Shown piece after piece: positions 43,400 to 52,528 of a stretch of 64,000 nt of DNA; positions within the stretch are counted from its first letter, which is position 1; every line of letters begins with the position of its first letter. The stretch spans positions 2,790,001 through 2,854,000 of the forward strand of contig NZ_BLZR01000001.1 of NCBI RefSeq assembly GCF_014193895.1, written 5' to 3'. The notes below the pieces were generated by a model. The model saw nothing but the letters and a program-made list of their open reading frames with translations, was not told the DNA's origin and did no database searches. Made by a program: the position numbers and the translations under genes. The stretch comes from Clostridium fungisolvens. Its GTDB lineage: Bacteria; Bacillota; Clostridia; Clostridiales; Clostridiaceae.

Positions 43400-44257
43400 T
43401 TAGTGCTGATAATAAGCAAACTCACGGGATTCCTTCCTAAACTCAGTTGGAGTCATCCCTCTTTTAGCAGTAAATTGTTTTATAAAATAGGTATCATATT
43501 CAAATCCAGTAGCCCGTGCTATTTCGTTTAAGCTCATATCTGTGTGAGTCAAAAGACTCTCTGCAACCTTCAATCGATATGTAAGTAGATATCCCATTGC
43601 TGTAAATCCAGTTAAATCCTTAAACATCTTATTTAATGACACTCGATTTATATGTGCACAGCTTATTAAGTCCTCTAAACTTATTTTATCACTGTAATTT
43701 GTGTGTATATATTCTAAAACTAAATCAACAGGTGACTGTTCACTATGGCTATTTAACTCTTCAAGTAGACCTAATATTTGTATTAAGTACTTTTTTATTC
43801 TACACACCCAAAGTGGATCACTCTGTGCATATACTTCTGTTCCCATTATAAAGAACCACTCATATAATTTGGGATAAGCTTTCTCCGTTACAGCAAATAC
43901 ACCAGTACCTACATCATCTTTCTTAAAAAGAGAAAGACCTGTCTCTATCTTTAAAGAATTTGACATATAGCCCTTTTCTTCTGAAAAATATGCTGTATTG
44001 AAGAAATCAGGATGAAAGCAAAAGGACTGTGCAGCGATCTTATTTTTTTCTATTACTTCTACTCTATCATCCTTGGACAAACAAAGTATGGTTGGAGCAG
44101 AAATTTTTATCGGGTAATCATTTAGCTTTATATTCATACTTCCGCTTGTGATAAAAACTATAGTAAAGCGCTCCTTATGTGGAATCTCAGCAAAATCTTC
44201 TTTTGCAATAAATTCGATATATACAGCTCTATTCTTGTATGTATCCATTTGAGGCAT
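43400..44257 (-). CDS. AraC family transcriptional regulator
   Basis: 285 residues. Cupin-like N-terminal sensing half and a C-terminal double helix-turn-helix (SLEDLISCAHINRVSLNKMFKDLTG; SLNEIARATGFEYDTYFIKQFTAKRGMTPTEFRKE). Divergent from the epoxide hydrolase gene, with a palindromic element in between; likely its regulator. GGAGG site. Confidence 0.9.
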   Translation of the reverse strand: MPQMDTYKNRAVYIEFIAKEDFAEIPHKERFTIVFITSGSMNIKLNDYPIKISAPTILCLSKDDRVEVIEKNKIAAQSFCFHPDFFNTAYFSEEKGYMSNSLKIETGLSLFKKDDVGTGVFAVTEKAYPKLYEWFFIMGTEVYAQSDPLWVCRIKKYLIQILGLLEELNSHSEQSPVDLVLEYIHTNYSDKISLEDLISCAHINRVSLNKMFKDLTGFTAMGYLLTYRLKVAESLLTHTDMSLNEIARATGFEYDTYFIKQFTAKRGMTPTEFRKESREFAYYQH

Positions 44258-44271
44258 AAATATTCCTCCAT

Positions 44272-44318
44272 TATAGAGTTCCTAGCTCAACAATTAATTT
44301 ATACATAGAAACTCTTTA
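44272..44318. repeat. Palindromic intergenic element B, short copy
   Basis: 47 bases, TATAGAGTTCCTAGCTCAAC to AACTCTTTA, sharing the left arm and terminal repeats with the 59558-59657 copy but lacking its centre: an internal deletion form. Confidence 0.7.
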
Positions 44319-44500
44319 CAAATAGTATAGTTCAAAGTTTCATTTATCTCATTGTATCATAATTTATAAATGATAAACTATTGTTACACACTAATGAATG
44401 TTATGAACAAAGGTTTTCTATAATCTAATACTCAGTAGTAATATGCATAACTCAATAAACCTATTAGGCTTAACTATACGCTAACGAAAGGATGATATTT

Positions 44501-45655
44501 ATGTCTATTGAAAATTTCAATATTAAGGTATCTGATGAAGTACTTGAGGATTTAAAATACAGACTAGATCACGCCCGCTTTCCAGAACAGTTAGAAGGGT
44601 TACATTGGGAACGTGGAACCGATATAGATTATCTAAAATCTCTAGTTTCCTACTGGAGGTATGAATTTGATTGGCGAGCTCAAGAAGAAGAATTAAACCG
44701 TTTTTCTCATTTTCACTGTGAGGTGGATGGAATAGATATTCACTTTATTCATGAGCGCGGCAAGGGACCAAATCCTATCCCAATTATCTTAACTCATGGA
44801 TGGCCTGATAGTTTTCTAAGGTACAAAAAGCTTATTCCTATGCTTACTGACCCAGCTAGTCATGGCGGTGATCCAGAGGACTCTTTTGATGTAATTATCC
44901 CTTCACTACCTGGTTTTGGTTTCTCCAGCAAACCTCTCCATAGTGGTATGAACAATTGCGAGGTTTCTGAGCTTTTTGCAAAGCTAATGACTGAAAAGCT
45001 TGGTTATAGCAGGTTTGCTGCTGCAGGTGGAGATGTTGGTTCCGGTGTTACAAGATATCTAGCCTTTAACCATCCTGAGCTTTTAATAGCAATACATCTA
45101 ACAGATATAGGTATAATTAAGGATCTCATATCTTCAAGGAATGAAGAAAAGCTTTCACAGGAAGAACTAAATTACAAGAAGAATGCCTCTTCATGGATTT
45201 CTAATGAAGGAGCTTATATGTCTATTCAATCCACAAAACCTCAAACTCTTGCCTGCGGACTTTCTGACTCACCAGTAGGTTTAGCAGCTTGGATTATTGA
45301 AAAGTTTCGTGCTTGGAGCCACTGCGAAGGTGATTTAAGTAAAAGCTTTAGCAAGGATGAACTACTTACAAATATAATGATCTATTGGGTCACAAATACC
45401 ATAGGATCATCTGCAAATATATATTACGAAAATGTTCATTCTCTGTCACCACTAGGACCTATAGAGGTGCCAACAGGCTTAGCTCTTTTCCCTGTAGATA
45501 TTCTTTTACCTCCTAGAGAGTGGGCTGAGAAAAACTTAAATATCACAAAGTGGACTACAGTAGCTAGAGGCGGACATTTTACTGCTATGGAAGAACCTGA
45601 GTTACTAGCTAAAGAACTAAGGGAATTCTTTAAAGCCTATAGAAATAAAAAGTAA
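44501..45655 (+). CDS. Epoxide hydrolase family protein
   Basis: 384 residues from MSIENFNIKVSDEV, set by AAAGGATG. N-terminal epoxide hydrolase cap-type domain (FPEQLEGLHWERGTD) and alpha/beta core with ILTHGWPDSF, GGDVGSGVTR (nucleophile Asp), and GGHFTAMEEPE (His). Hydrolyses epoxides or related esters; natural substrate unknown. Divergent from the AraC gene. Confidence 0.9.
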   Translation: MSIENFNIKVSDEVLEDLKYRLDHARFPEQLEGLHWERGTDIDYLKSLVSYWRYEFDWRAQEEELNRFSHFHCEVDGIDIHFIHERGKGPNPIPIILTHGWPDSFLRYKKLIPMLTDPASHGGDPEDSFDVIIPSLPGFGFSSKPLHSGMNNCEVSELFAKLMTEKLGYSRFAAAGGDVGSGVTRYLAFNHPELLIAIHLTDIGIIKDLISSRNEEKLSQEELNYKKNASSWISNEGAYMSIQSTKPQTLACGLSDSPVGLAAWIIEKFRAWSHCEGDLSKSFSKDELLTNIMIYWVTNTIGSSANIYYENVHSLSPLGPIEVPTGLALFPVDILLPPREWAEKNLNITKWTTVARGGHFTAMEEPELLAKELREFFKAYRNKK

Positions 45656-45681
45656 ACTTAAATAAGTCTACAAGAATCAAT

Positions 45682-45728
45682 AAAGACCTCTAATTAACAT
45701 GCACTTAACTGTTAACTAAAGGTCTTTA
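45682..45728. terminator. Terminator between epoxide hydrolase and EAL protein
   Basis: Stem AAAGACC/GGTCTTT extended by TAATTAAC/GTTAACTA with a short loop; works for both converging genes. Confidence 0.8.
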
Positions 45729-45730
45729 AT

Positions 45731-48052
45731 TTATACTTTCTCTATTACTTTTTCTTTCTTAATCCACTTTTCTTCAATATCACCTGCTGGCATTGGTTTT
45801 GCAAAATAGTAGCCCTGAATTTCATCACAGTCTAATTTTTGCAAGCACTCCCACTGTTCTTTGGTTTCTACTCCTTCAGCAATTACCTTGTTACCTTTCA
45901 TCTTTGCAACAGAGATAACCATTTGGATAATAGCTTTAGAATAAATATCACTTTCTACATTATCAATTAGTTCCTTAGCTATTTTTATTCGATCAGCAGG
46001 AAGATTTTTAAGATAATATAAAGAGGAATAGCCTGTCCCAAAATCGTCTATAGCTATAGAAACCCCAAGTCTTTTTAATTCATTTAAAGTTTCTTGTATA
46101 TTAATGCTATTTTCAATCTGTTGGGTTTCCGTTATCTCCACTTCAAATAATTCTGGTTTAACATCATATTTTTTAAGTATAGCTTCTAATCTATCAACAA
46201 AATCCACTTCCACTAACTGTTTTGATGATACATTTACAGCTATTCTGTAATCATGACCAGTTTTTTCTTTCCATAAAGCGTACTGCTTGGCTGCATTTTC
46301 AATAATCCAGTAGCCTAAGGGCACGATTATACCAGTTTCTTCAGCTAAAGGAATAAAGTCTAGAGGTGGAATAAAATTAGTACCATCTTCAAACCAGCGT
46401 ATCAGCGCTTCAAAACCAGATAAAGTCCCATCCTTGCAATAAACCTGTGGTTGATAGTATAGAACAAATTCTTTATCAAATACTACCTTTTTAAGCTTAA
46501 CCTCAATCTTATGTCTATTATCAGTTATTTTTCCAATCTTGTCACTATAACTTTGAACCCTATTGAATCCTTTGTCACGTGCCTGCATCATTGCAATATC
46601 AGCGTTTTTCACTAAATTATTTTGATCTAAAGTATCACGAGGATAACAGGAAATCCCAATACTTAAAGTAACCCTTATTCCATGATTATCTACAAAAAAC
46701 AACTCATTGCATCGGTCTATAATCTCCATTGCAACTTTTTCGGAAGCTGCCTCTGCCTCACAACCTTTTATCATTATTGCAAAGGCATCATCTCCATAGG
46801 TAGCAATAAAACCATCATTTTTAATAGCTATCTGATAAAGAACTTCAGATACATTTTTCAAAAGTTTTTCAGCAGTGTCTTTACCATATAAATATTTAAT
46901 TGATTTTGATTTATTCAGTTCAATATACAGCAATGAGATTAGTTCATCCTGCTTAAGATATTTTAAGCTTTTTGACAACCTAACTTCGAAATATCTTCTA
47001 CTATATAACCCTGTAACAAAATCAGTATTGTGCAGCTTAGTAATCTCCGCTGTTCTTTCCTTTACCTTTTTCTCTAATTCAAGTACATTCTTTTTTTCTA
47101 ATTCCAATAATTTCTCCTGAAAAAGGCTTTTCTGAGTAAAATTAATAAGTATATAGTAAATTAGAAGGGCTGTCACTAGCAATACAAAATACTCAATTTC
47201 ACTTCTTTTAAAAACAAGAACTAATATTGGAGAAGCTAATATAAATATTTCCACGCCTAGCTTACAGCTTACTCTGTTTTTAGTCTGGCTAATGATTAAA
47301 TCTAGCTTTTCCTTCTTTGCTTTAACCTTTAAAATCGCAGAAATTGCCATCAAGCTAAATGCAACCATGTATGCACCATCAATCCATGAGTTCGCTTTAT
47401 AATCTAAATAATAATAAATGTAATAATAGATAAAATCAGTAACAACAAAAATGAGTGTACCAGCTACCAAAATTCTATGATGAAATGGCGGCTTTATCAT
47501 CCTTGTTGAAAAGGCCCAGACATTAATCCACGCATATATGACAACATCAATAATCAATGACACCATTGATATTTTATCATTCAAAAGCAATATTACTTTA
47601 CCATTATTTTGATCAAATACAAATAGCCATAGAAGTACCGCCATACTTATCGAAACAATTATAGCATCTAACATAGCTTGTATCTTATTCATCTTCTTTA
47701 AATCTTCATGTACTGCAACTGATGTTGCTAAAAACATAAAAATATTTGACAACGAATATCCATAAACAGTAATGAAGTTTTCCTCAGGATTGGTATGGAG
47801 TATCAAGGTCTGGATTCCCCACCAAATATCACATAAAAACCAGGAAAAAGAAGCTAAGGTAAGCATAACTCCAAGCCACTTTAAAATCGATATTTCCTGC
47901 TTCTTAACAAAACCATAAAAAATAGCGCATGTAATAATAAACATCAGGACAGGCGATAACAAATCTCCAATCATATTATTATTTGTAATTATGGCATATG
48001 AATACAACAAATAAACTAAGGTTAATACAGTTATAAAAATCTTTTTTTTCAC
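45731..48052 (-). CDS. Membrane c-di-GMP phosphodiesterase, degenerate GGDEF plus EAL
   Basis: 773 residues with a GTG start after GGAGGG. About eight membrane helices (1-300), a coiled coil, a GGDEF domain (about 345-500) and an EAL domain (about 515-765). The GGDEF signature reads YGDDAF, so cyclase activity is unlikely. The EAL domain keeps FEALIRW, TETQQI, DDFGTGYSS, EGVET and the YYFAKPM end, so it should cut c-di-GMP. The membrane part resembles sensor regions without a known ligand pocket. Confidence 0.92.
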   Translation of the reverse strand: MKKKIFITVLTLVYLLYSYAIITNNNMIGDLLSPVLMFIITCAIFYGFVKKQEISILKWLGVMLTLASFSWFLCDIWWGIQTLILHTNPEENFITVYGYSLSNIFMFLATSVAVHEDLKKMNKIQAMLDAIIVSISMAVLLWLFVFDQNNGKVILLLNDKISMVSLIIDVVIYAWINVWAFSTRMIKPPFHHRILVAGTLIFVVTDFIYYYIYYYLDYKANSWIDGAYMVAFSLMAISAILKVKAKKEKLDLIISQTKNRVSCKLGVEIFILASPILVLVFKRSEIEYFVLLVTALLIYYILINFTQKSLFQEKLLELEKKNVLELEKKVKERTAEITKLHNTDFVTGLYSRRYFEVRLSKSLKYLKQDELISLLYIELNKSKSIKYLYGKDTAEKLLKNVSEVLYQIAIKNDGFIATYGDDAFAIMIKGCEAEAASEKVAMEIIDRCNELFFVDNHGIRVTLSIGISCYPRDTLDQNNLVKNADIAMMQARDKGFNRVQSYSDKIGKITDNRHKIEVKLKKVVFDKEFVLYYQPQVYCKDGTLSGFEALIRWFEDGTNFIPPLDFIPLAEETGIIVPLGYWIIENAAKQYALWKEKTGHDYRIAVNVSSKQLVEVDFVDRLEAILKKYDVKPELFEVEITETQQIENSINIQETLNELKRLGVSIAIDDFGTGYSSLYYLKNLPADRIKIAKELIDNVESDIYSKAIIQMVISVAKMKGNKVIAEGVETKEQWECLQKLDCDEIQGYYFAKPMPAGDIEEKWIKKEKVIEKV

Positions 48053-48149
48053 ATTATCACCCTCCTTTTAGATATTAAAATCCTTAAGGAAATATTATCT
48101 TCATCTTATTTCCATTGTAACACAAATTCCCCCTTATTTCTTTTCAGAA

Positions 48150-48236
48150 TTACAACGTTTTCTCCCCTTTATTGTCTAAATTCTTAGGTTTTCCTCCAGT
48201 ATCTGTAGCAAGGTATTCCATTCTAAATTTGAACAT
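48150..48236 (-). CDS. Tiny ORF, 28 residues
   Basis: MFKFRMEYLATDTGGKPKNL and eight more residues, with a strong GGGGAGG site nine bases before the ATG. Not recognised. The site is much better than chance, but length limits confidence. The flanks 48053-48149 and 48237-48378 hold nothing else I can name. Confidence 0.4.
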   Translation of the reverse strand: MFKFRMEYLATDTGGKPKNLDNKGEKTL

Positions 48237-48378
48237 TCTAATACCTCCCCATTCTATATTATTCGTCATAATTGTTACCATCTTTAATTAATTTCAACGC
48301 AAAGGCTTAAATTATCGCTTTTTAATGTAACATAATTTGGTAAAAACTCGTGTTATACTCTAACTGTAAAAAATAAAA

Positions 48379-48416
48379 CTGATGCAAATGAACTAAAATA
48401 ATTCATTTTCCATCAG
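48379..48416. terminator. Terminator near the nitroreductase-like gene
   Basis: Stem CTGATGCAAATGAA/TTCATTTTCCATCAG with small bulges, then CTTTTCTTTTC. It serves the minus-strand gene ending at 48478 or transcripts from the left. Confidence 0.65.
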
Positions 48417-48477
48417 CTTTTCTTTTCTGAATATTAAGTTACCATATTATAAATACAATGCCTCTAGCTTTTGATAT

Positions 48478-49236
48478 CTATACCTTACCAACTGCTGCCA
48501 GGTAGATTACAAATTCATCTTCTCCATCTAGTCCTAGCATATTATCAATTAACTTTTGATCATATATCCCAATTGCACAGGTTCCACATTTTACTGCCTC
48601 ACTGGCAATGTAAAGATTTTGGCAAACATGCCCCACATCTATTAATATCTTTTTATGGGCAGTTATGTCAAACTTCCATTCGGCTCTATAAGGTATTGTA
48701 CTCCACACAAATAGCACAGCACTTTTTGATGCAAAGTTTGGAGCAAATGGCTGCCTTGGAGTTGCTTTATCTATTTTACTACTCATTTCATTTATTTCAT
48801 ACATAAATAATAGTTTATGTCCTATAGGAATATATCTATATATACCTTTAGTAAGTCCTTGTACATTATTTACAATAAGATAGGTTTCAAAGGTATGGGA
48901 TGCCCCTCCTGATGGTACAGTTCTTAAGCTTGCTGTATCATTTCCAATAAGCTTCTGAACCCCTTGTGTAGACCATAATAGGAAAGAAAGTTCTTCTAAA
49001 CTAATGCTTTCTTCTGAATACTTTCTTACACTTCTCCTATCTTCTATACATTCTAGTACATTAGGTTTTACAAGTACATCCTTACTTGGCTTAGGCAGGT
49101 CTATAAGCTTAGCATTCTCATCATATTCCTTCTGAAGAGGAGCCTTAGATAATTTTTTCTGTGCATCTGTCTTTATTTCATCAAGAACCTCAAAATTAGC
49201 TTTTAAAAAATCCCTGTTTTTCTCATATCGTCCCAT
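48478..49236 (-). CDS. SagB/ThcOx-type nitroreductase family protein
   Basis: 252 residues. FMN-binding nitroreductase fold of the SagB group: RRSVRKYSEESISLEELSFLLW, VPSGGASHTFETYLIVN, and VGHVCQNLYIASEAVKCGTCAIG. In peptide clusters such enzymes oxidise azolines; here no SagC/D cyclodehydratase or precursor is nearby, so this stand-alone form may reduce small molecules. AAGGAAG site. Confidence 0.88.
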   Translation of the reverse strand: MGRYEKNRDFLKANFEVLDEIKTDAQKKLSKAPLQKEYDENAKLIDLPKPSKDVLVKPNVLECIEDRRSVRKYSEESISLEELSFLLWSTQGVQKLIGNDTASLRTVPSGGASHTFETYLIVNNVQGLTKGIYRYIPIGHKLLFMYEINEMSSKIDKATPRQPFAPNFASKSAVLFVWSTIPYRAEWKFDITAHKKILIDVGHVCQNLYIASEAVKCGTCAIGIYDQKLIDNMLGLDGEDEFVIYLAAVGKV

Positions 49237-49368
49237 TATTGCACTTCCTTTACTCTAAATTCATCTATAATTATACTTGTGTTATTTATAAAATGCCGTA
49301 ACATTAATCACCTTACAGGCATTCTAATATTATTTATATAAGGAGCGCAAAGACCTTTTTATTAAAAT

Positions 49369-49662
49369 CTACTTTAATACATGGGATATGAAAGCAATTA
49401 TAATTCCTATAAGAATACCAATATCTACAGGAATACTTTTGTCTCCTTTGTCCTTTTTGAGTAGCGATAAGACTTTTCCAATTATAATAAAAACAAATGC
49501 TATTCCTATGGATATTTTACTAAAAGTTGAACTAAAAGGAACATCAGTAATAACAACTATAGCTGCTGGAATTAGGATAATTACCAAAGCTAATAAATAA
49601 AATATCCAACTTATATTTTTACACTTTATAAATAATATTAAATCCAATTTATTAAATTTCAT
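49369..49662 (-). CDS. Small membrane protein, unknown
   Basis: 97 residues, three membrane helices (about 18-38, 48-66, 75-96). The ribosome site (AAGGTTGTGG) is weak. No family recognised. Confidence 0.5.
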   Translation of the reverse strand: MKFNKLDLILFIKCKNISWIFYLLALVIILIPAAIVVITDVPFSSTFSKISIGIAFVFIIIGKVLSLLKKDKGDKSIPVDIGILIGIIIAFISHVLK

Positions 49663-49851
49663 ATTGCCACAACCTTTTCAATATAGATATCCCAGTCACT
49701 GTGAACTGAAAGATTAAAGCTTCTTTGCTGTAAATAAAAACCTATTCTCTATTTAACTATAAATTCCAGCAGAAAACAACCTCCATATATCTTTTATTTT
49801 TTAACTATATTCTTACATTTTTCTTAAATTACTCCATTACATCTTCCATAT

Positions 49852-49880
49852 ATGGACTATATGCTTTAATATCTTATATA
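49852..49880 (+). promoter_or_regulatory. Sigma-regulon promoter of the second sigma gene
   Basis: GGACTA, 13 bases, then TATCTTATATAACAGCTG, 62 bases before the ATG. The stretch TATATGCTTTAA before it is shared with the first sigma gene. Confidence 0.6.
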
Positions 49881-49942
49881 ACAGCTGTTAAGAAAAAATT
49901 TTTTATTTAATAATCAAATAATATTAATGGAGGTCAAGGTTT

Positions 49943-50530
49943 ATGGATTATGATCAAATAGAACAATTAGTTCTTGCAGCTAAGGCTGGTGAGTTAAAAG
50001 CAAAAGAAAGGCTAATGGTGGAGTTTACACCATTAATTAAAAAGTTATCAAAAAAATCTATCATTCATGGTTACGAGAGAGAAGATTTACAAAATGAATG
50101 TTATAAAACCTTGTTAAAGTGTATTTTCCAATATAACTGTGAGGCCCATAGGTTTATAGGCTATGCAACAAGTGCTATTAAAAATAATATGAATAACTTA
50201 ATTAAGATCTCTATTAAAAGATCTTCTTCAGAGGGACCAAAAGCTCTAATAATGGATGAAAAAATGGAGAACCAACTTGTAGAAGATAATGAGCACTTTG
50301 AAGATAGGATATGTGATCAAGCATACAATAGAAGTGTAAAAGGTTTTATTAGTGAACTAAATAATACTGACAAAGAGATTATTAACTTTGTTTTCTTTGA
50401 AGAAAAGCAATTAAGAGATTATTCAGCTCTTAAGGAGCTTCCATATACCACCATTGTAAACAGAAAAAATACTGCCTTGAAAAATCTTAAAAAAATTATG
50501 GATAAGCATTCCGCTCAATATATAAACTAA
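49943..50530 (+). CDS. TcdR/UviA-like (group V) sigma-70 family factor, copy 2
   Basis: 195 residues, close to copy 1 over the whole length: IIHGYEREDLQNECYKTLLKCIFQYN, HRFIGYATSAIKNNMNNLIK, and the end KNTALKNLKKIMDKH. Differences gather in the first 50 residues and in the region-4 helix. Same promoter type and identical terminator stem as copy 1. No DUF1659, DUF2922 or YvrJ gene is next to it. GGAGG site and ATG. Confidence 0.8.
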   Translation: MDYDQIEQLVLAAKAGELKAKERLMVEFTPLIKKLSKKSIIHGYEREDLQNECYKTLLKCIFQYNCEAHRFIGYATSAIKNNMNNLIKISIKRSSSEGPKALIMDEKMENQLVEDNEHFEDRICDQAYNRSVKGFISELNNTDKEIINFVFFEEKQLRDYSALKELPYTTIVNRKNTALKNLKKIMDKHSAQYIN

Positions 50531-50559
50531 AAGCCTGAAGTGCATAACTTCAGGCTTTT
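50529..50559. terminator. Terminator after the second sigma gene
   Basis: Perfect stem AAAAGCCTGAAG/CTTCAGGCTTTT; nearly the same as at 2346-2374. Confidence 0.88.
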
Positions 50560-50839
50560 CTTCTTTAATTAGCTTTAATAATTTATAATTATAAGTACTT
50601 ATTTAAATCTTCTAATGATTCTAAGTCAAATATTTCTATAGCAATAGTACAGTAAATTTTTATATTGAATACTTTTTAAAAATAAAAAAATATAACTTTT
50701 TAACAATTTACGCATATAATCAGGGTTTCAATAGAATTTATTTAACAAGTAATGCCATTGACCTGAACCTACTGATAATTTATTATTAATTTTATAATAA
50801 GTACAGTTCAATTAGTTAAAATCATGGAGGTGAATTATT
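50560..50839. other. Intergenic region with an orphan relative of the RHH upstream region
   Basis: Bases 50693-50745 (TAACTTTTTAACAATTTACG, then CATATAATCAGGGTTTCAAT) align with 3495-3550 before the first RHH-like gene, but no CATATATA site and no RHH gene follow. It reads as the leftover of a lost third copy. Confidence 0.5.
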
Positions 50840-51265
50840 TTGGAATCGAGACAATCATGGGATGATTATTTTATGGATATAGCAGAAAAGGTAGCCACTC
50901 GTTCTACTTGTGACAGGGCTAATGTAGGATGTGTTATTGTTAATAAGGACAAGCGTATTTGCTCCACAGGATACAATGCCTCCCTTTCAGGTCACCCACA
51001 TTGCGACGATATAGGCCATACCATGCGAGATGGACACTGTATCGCAACTGTCCATGCTGAAATAAATGCAATAACCTATTGTGCTAAAGAAGGTATAGCG
51101 TTAAAAGATTGTGTTGCCTATGTAACACATTTTCCATGCTTAAATTGTTCCTTTGCATTGGCAGCTTCTGGTATAAAAAAGATTTATTATAGGAATGCAT
51201 ATCGCATGGATGAATTTTCTCTAGAGATATTTAAAAGAAGCGGCATTGAGCTTGAGCAAGTATAA
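50840..51265 (+). CDS. Deoxycytidylate (dCMP) deaminase family protein
   Basis: 141 residues with a TTG start after GGAGGTGA. Zinc site HAE (72-74) and PCLNC (99-103), plus the second-zinc His/Cys group GHPHCDDIGH and DGHC seen in dCMP deaminases and ComEB. Makes dUMP for dTTP synthesis. Ends at a strong terminator. Confidence 0.9.
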   Translation: MESRQSWDDYFMDIAEKVATRSTCDRANVGCVIVNKDKRICSTGYNASLSGHPHCDDIGHTMRDGHCIATVHAEINAITYCAKEGIALKDCVAYVTHFPCLNCSFALAASGIKKIYYRNAYRMDEFSLEIFKRSGIELEQV

Positions 51266-51333
51266 AATTAATACATAAATAGTTTTAAACTGTTTTATTA
51301 TAAAGGAGTACATATCTTCTTAACCTATAGTAA

Positions 51334-51374
51334 AAAAATATCGCACCTGCTTTTTAGGCAAGTGCGATATTTTT
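51334..51374. terminator. Terminator between dCMP deaminase and aldo/keto reductase
   Basis: Perfect 13-base outer arms AAAAATATCGCAC/GTGCGATATTTTT with an inner CTGC/GCA stem; overlaps the stop of the converging gene. Confidence 0.88.
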
Positions 51375-52353
51375 AATTATGTCCAACTATTACATGTGGT
51401 ACATATGGTTCTTCCAAGTACGCAATTTCTTCAGGTGTCAGCTTAACTGAAATAGCACCCACTGCATCTTCAAGCTGAGATATTTTTGTGGCACCTATAA
51501 TAGGAGCTGTTACTGGCGCTTTATGAAGTAACCAAGCAAGGGCTACATGTATACGAAGAATTCCTCGTTTTTCTGCAATCTCCGCAACCCTGTCTACTAC
51601 TAATTTATCTGCACTGGCAGTAGAATCATATTTTGATCTAGCAACATTATCTGTTTCTAAACGTTTTGTAGTTTCCGACCAATCACGTATCAGCCTTCCT
51701 GATGCCATTGGGCTGTATGGAGTAACTGCTATTTTTTCTTCCCTGCAAAGAGGCAGCATCTCCCTCTCCTCTTCTCGGTATATAAGGTTATAGTGATTTT
51801 GCATAGATACAAAACGAGTCCATCCATGTTTTTCAGCTACATGGAGTGCCTTTTGGAACTGCCATGCATACATAGCTGAAGCCCCTATATATCTTGCTTT
51901 ACCTGATTTCACAACGTCGTGCAATGCTTCCATTGTCTCTTCTATAGGAGTATTGTAGTCCCAACGGTGGATAATATATAAATCTACATAATCCGTACCA
52001 AGACGTTTAAGACTATTATCAATCTCGCTCAATATTGCTTTTCTTGAAAGTCCAGAGCCATTTGGTCCTTCATGCATTTTTCCATGTACCTTTGTAGCTA
52101 TAACAACTTCATCTCGATTTGCAAAATCCTTTAATGCTTTTCCAATAATCTCTTCACTTCTTCCTATTGAATACACATTGGCAGTATCAAAGAAGTTTAT
52201 GCCTAAATCAAGTGCCTTCTTAATTATAGGGCGGCTGTTATCCTCATCAAGTACCCATTTATGAATCCATTTTTCTGTGTCCCCAAAGCTCATACAGCCA
52301 AGACAAAGCTTTGACACATCCATACCAGTGTTTCCAAGTTTAATATATTCCAT
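51373..52353 (-). CDS. Aldo/keto reductase, full catalytic tetrad
   Basis: 326 residues from MEYIKLGNTGMDVSKLC; the ribosome site GTGAGG excludes the longest start, and an ATG two codons earlier is possible. Tetrad residues are in place: FDTANVY (Asp, Tyr), IATKVHG (Lys), YIIHRWD (His). YajO/YghZ-like size. Unlike the reductase at 9488-10456 it looks fully active. Followed upstream by an MFS pump gene on the same strand. Confidence 0.92.
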   Translation of the reverse strand: MEYIKLGNTGMDVSKLCLGCMSFGDTEKWIHKWVLDEDNSRPIIKKALDLGINFFDTANVYSIGRSEEIIGKALKDFANRDEVVIATKVHGKMHEGPNGSGLSRKAILSEIDNSLKRLGTDYVDLYIIHRWDYNTPIEETMEALHDVVKSGKARYIGASAMYAWQFQKALHVAEKHGWTRFVSMQNHYNLIYREEEREMLPLCREEKIAVTPYSPMASGRLIRDWSETTKRLETDNVARSKYDSTASADKLVVDRVAEIAEKRGILRIHVALAWLLHKAPVTAPIIGATKISQLEDAVGAISVKLTPEEIAYLEEPYVPHVIVGHN

Positions 52354-52528
52354 ATTCATAATCCTCACTTTCTAAGTTTTTTATTAATGCTTTTATTTTT
52401 CGAAATCTTTATACCATTTGAGACAATGCAACCTCTAAATCATTTATAATATTATCTATTGGTACTTTTAAAACCATCATCATATGTGAAATCTACTTAT
52501 CAAAACTAGATAAATCGTCGTTTTCCAA

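Noticed and set aside
48471..48806. 111-residue plus-strand frame rich in His and Leu
   Set aside because: Antisense of the SagB-type gene; no start signals.
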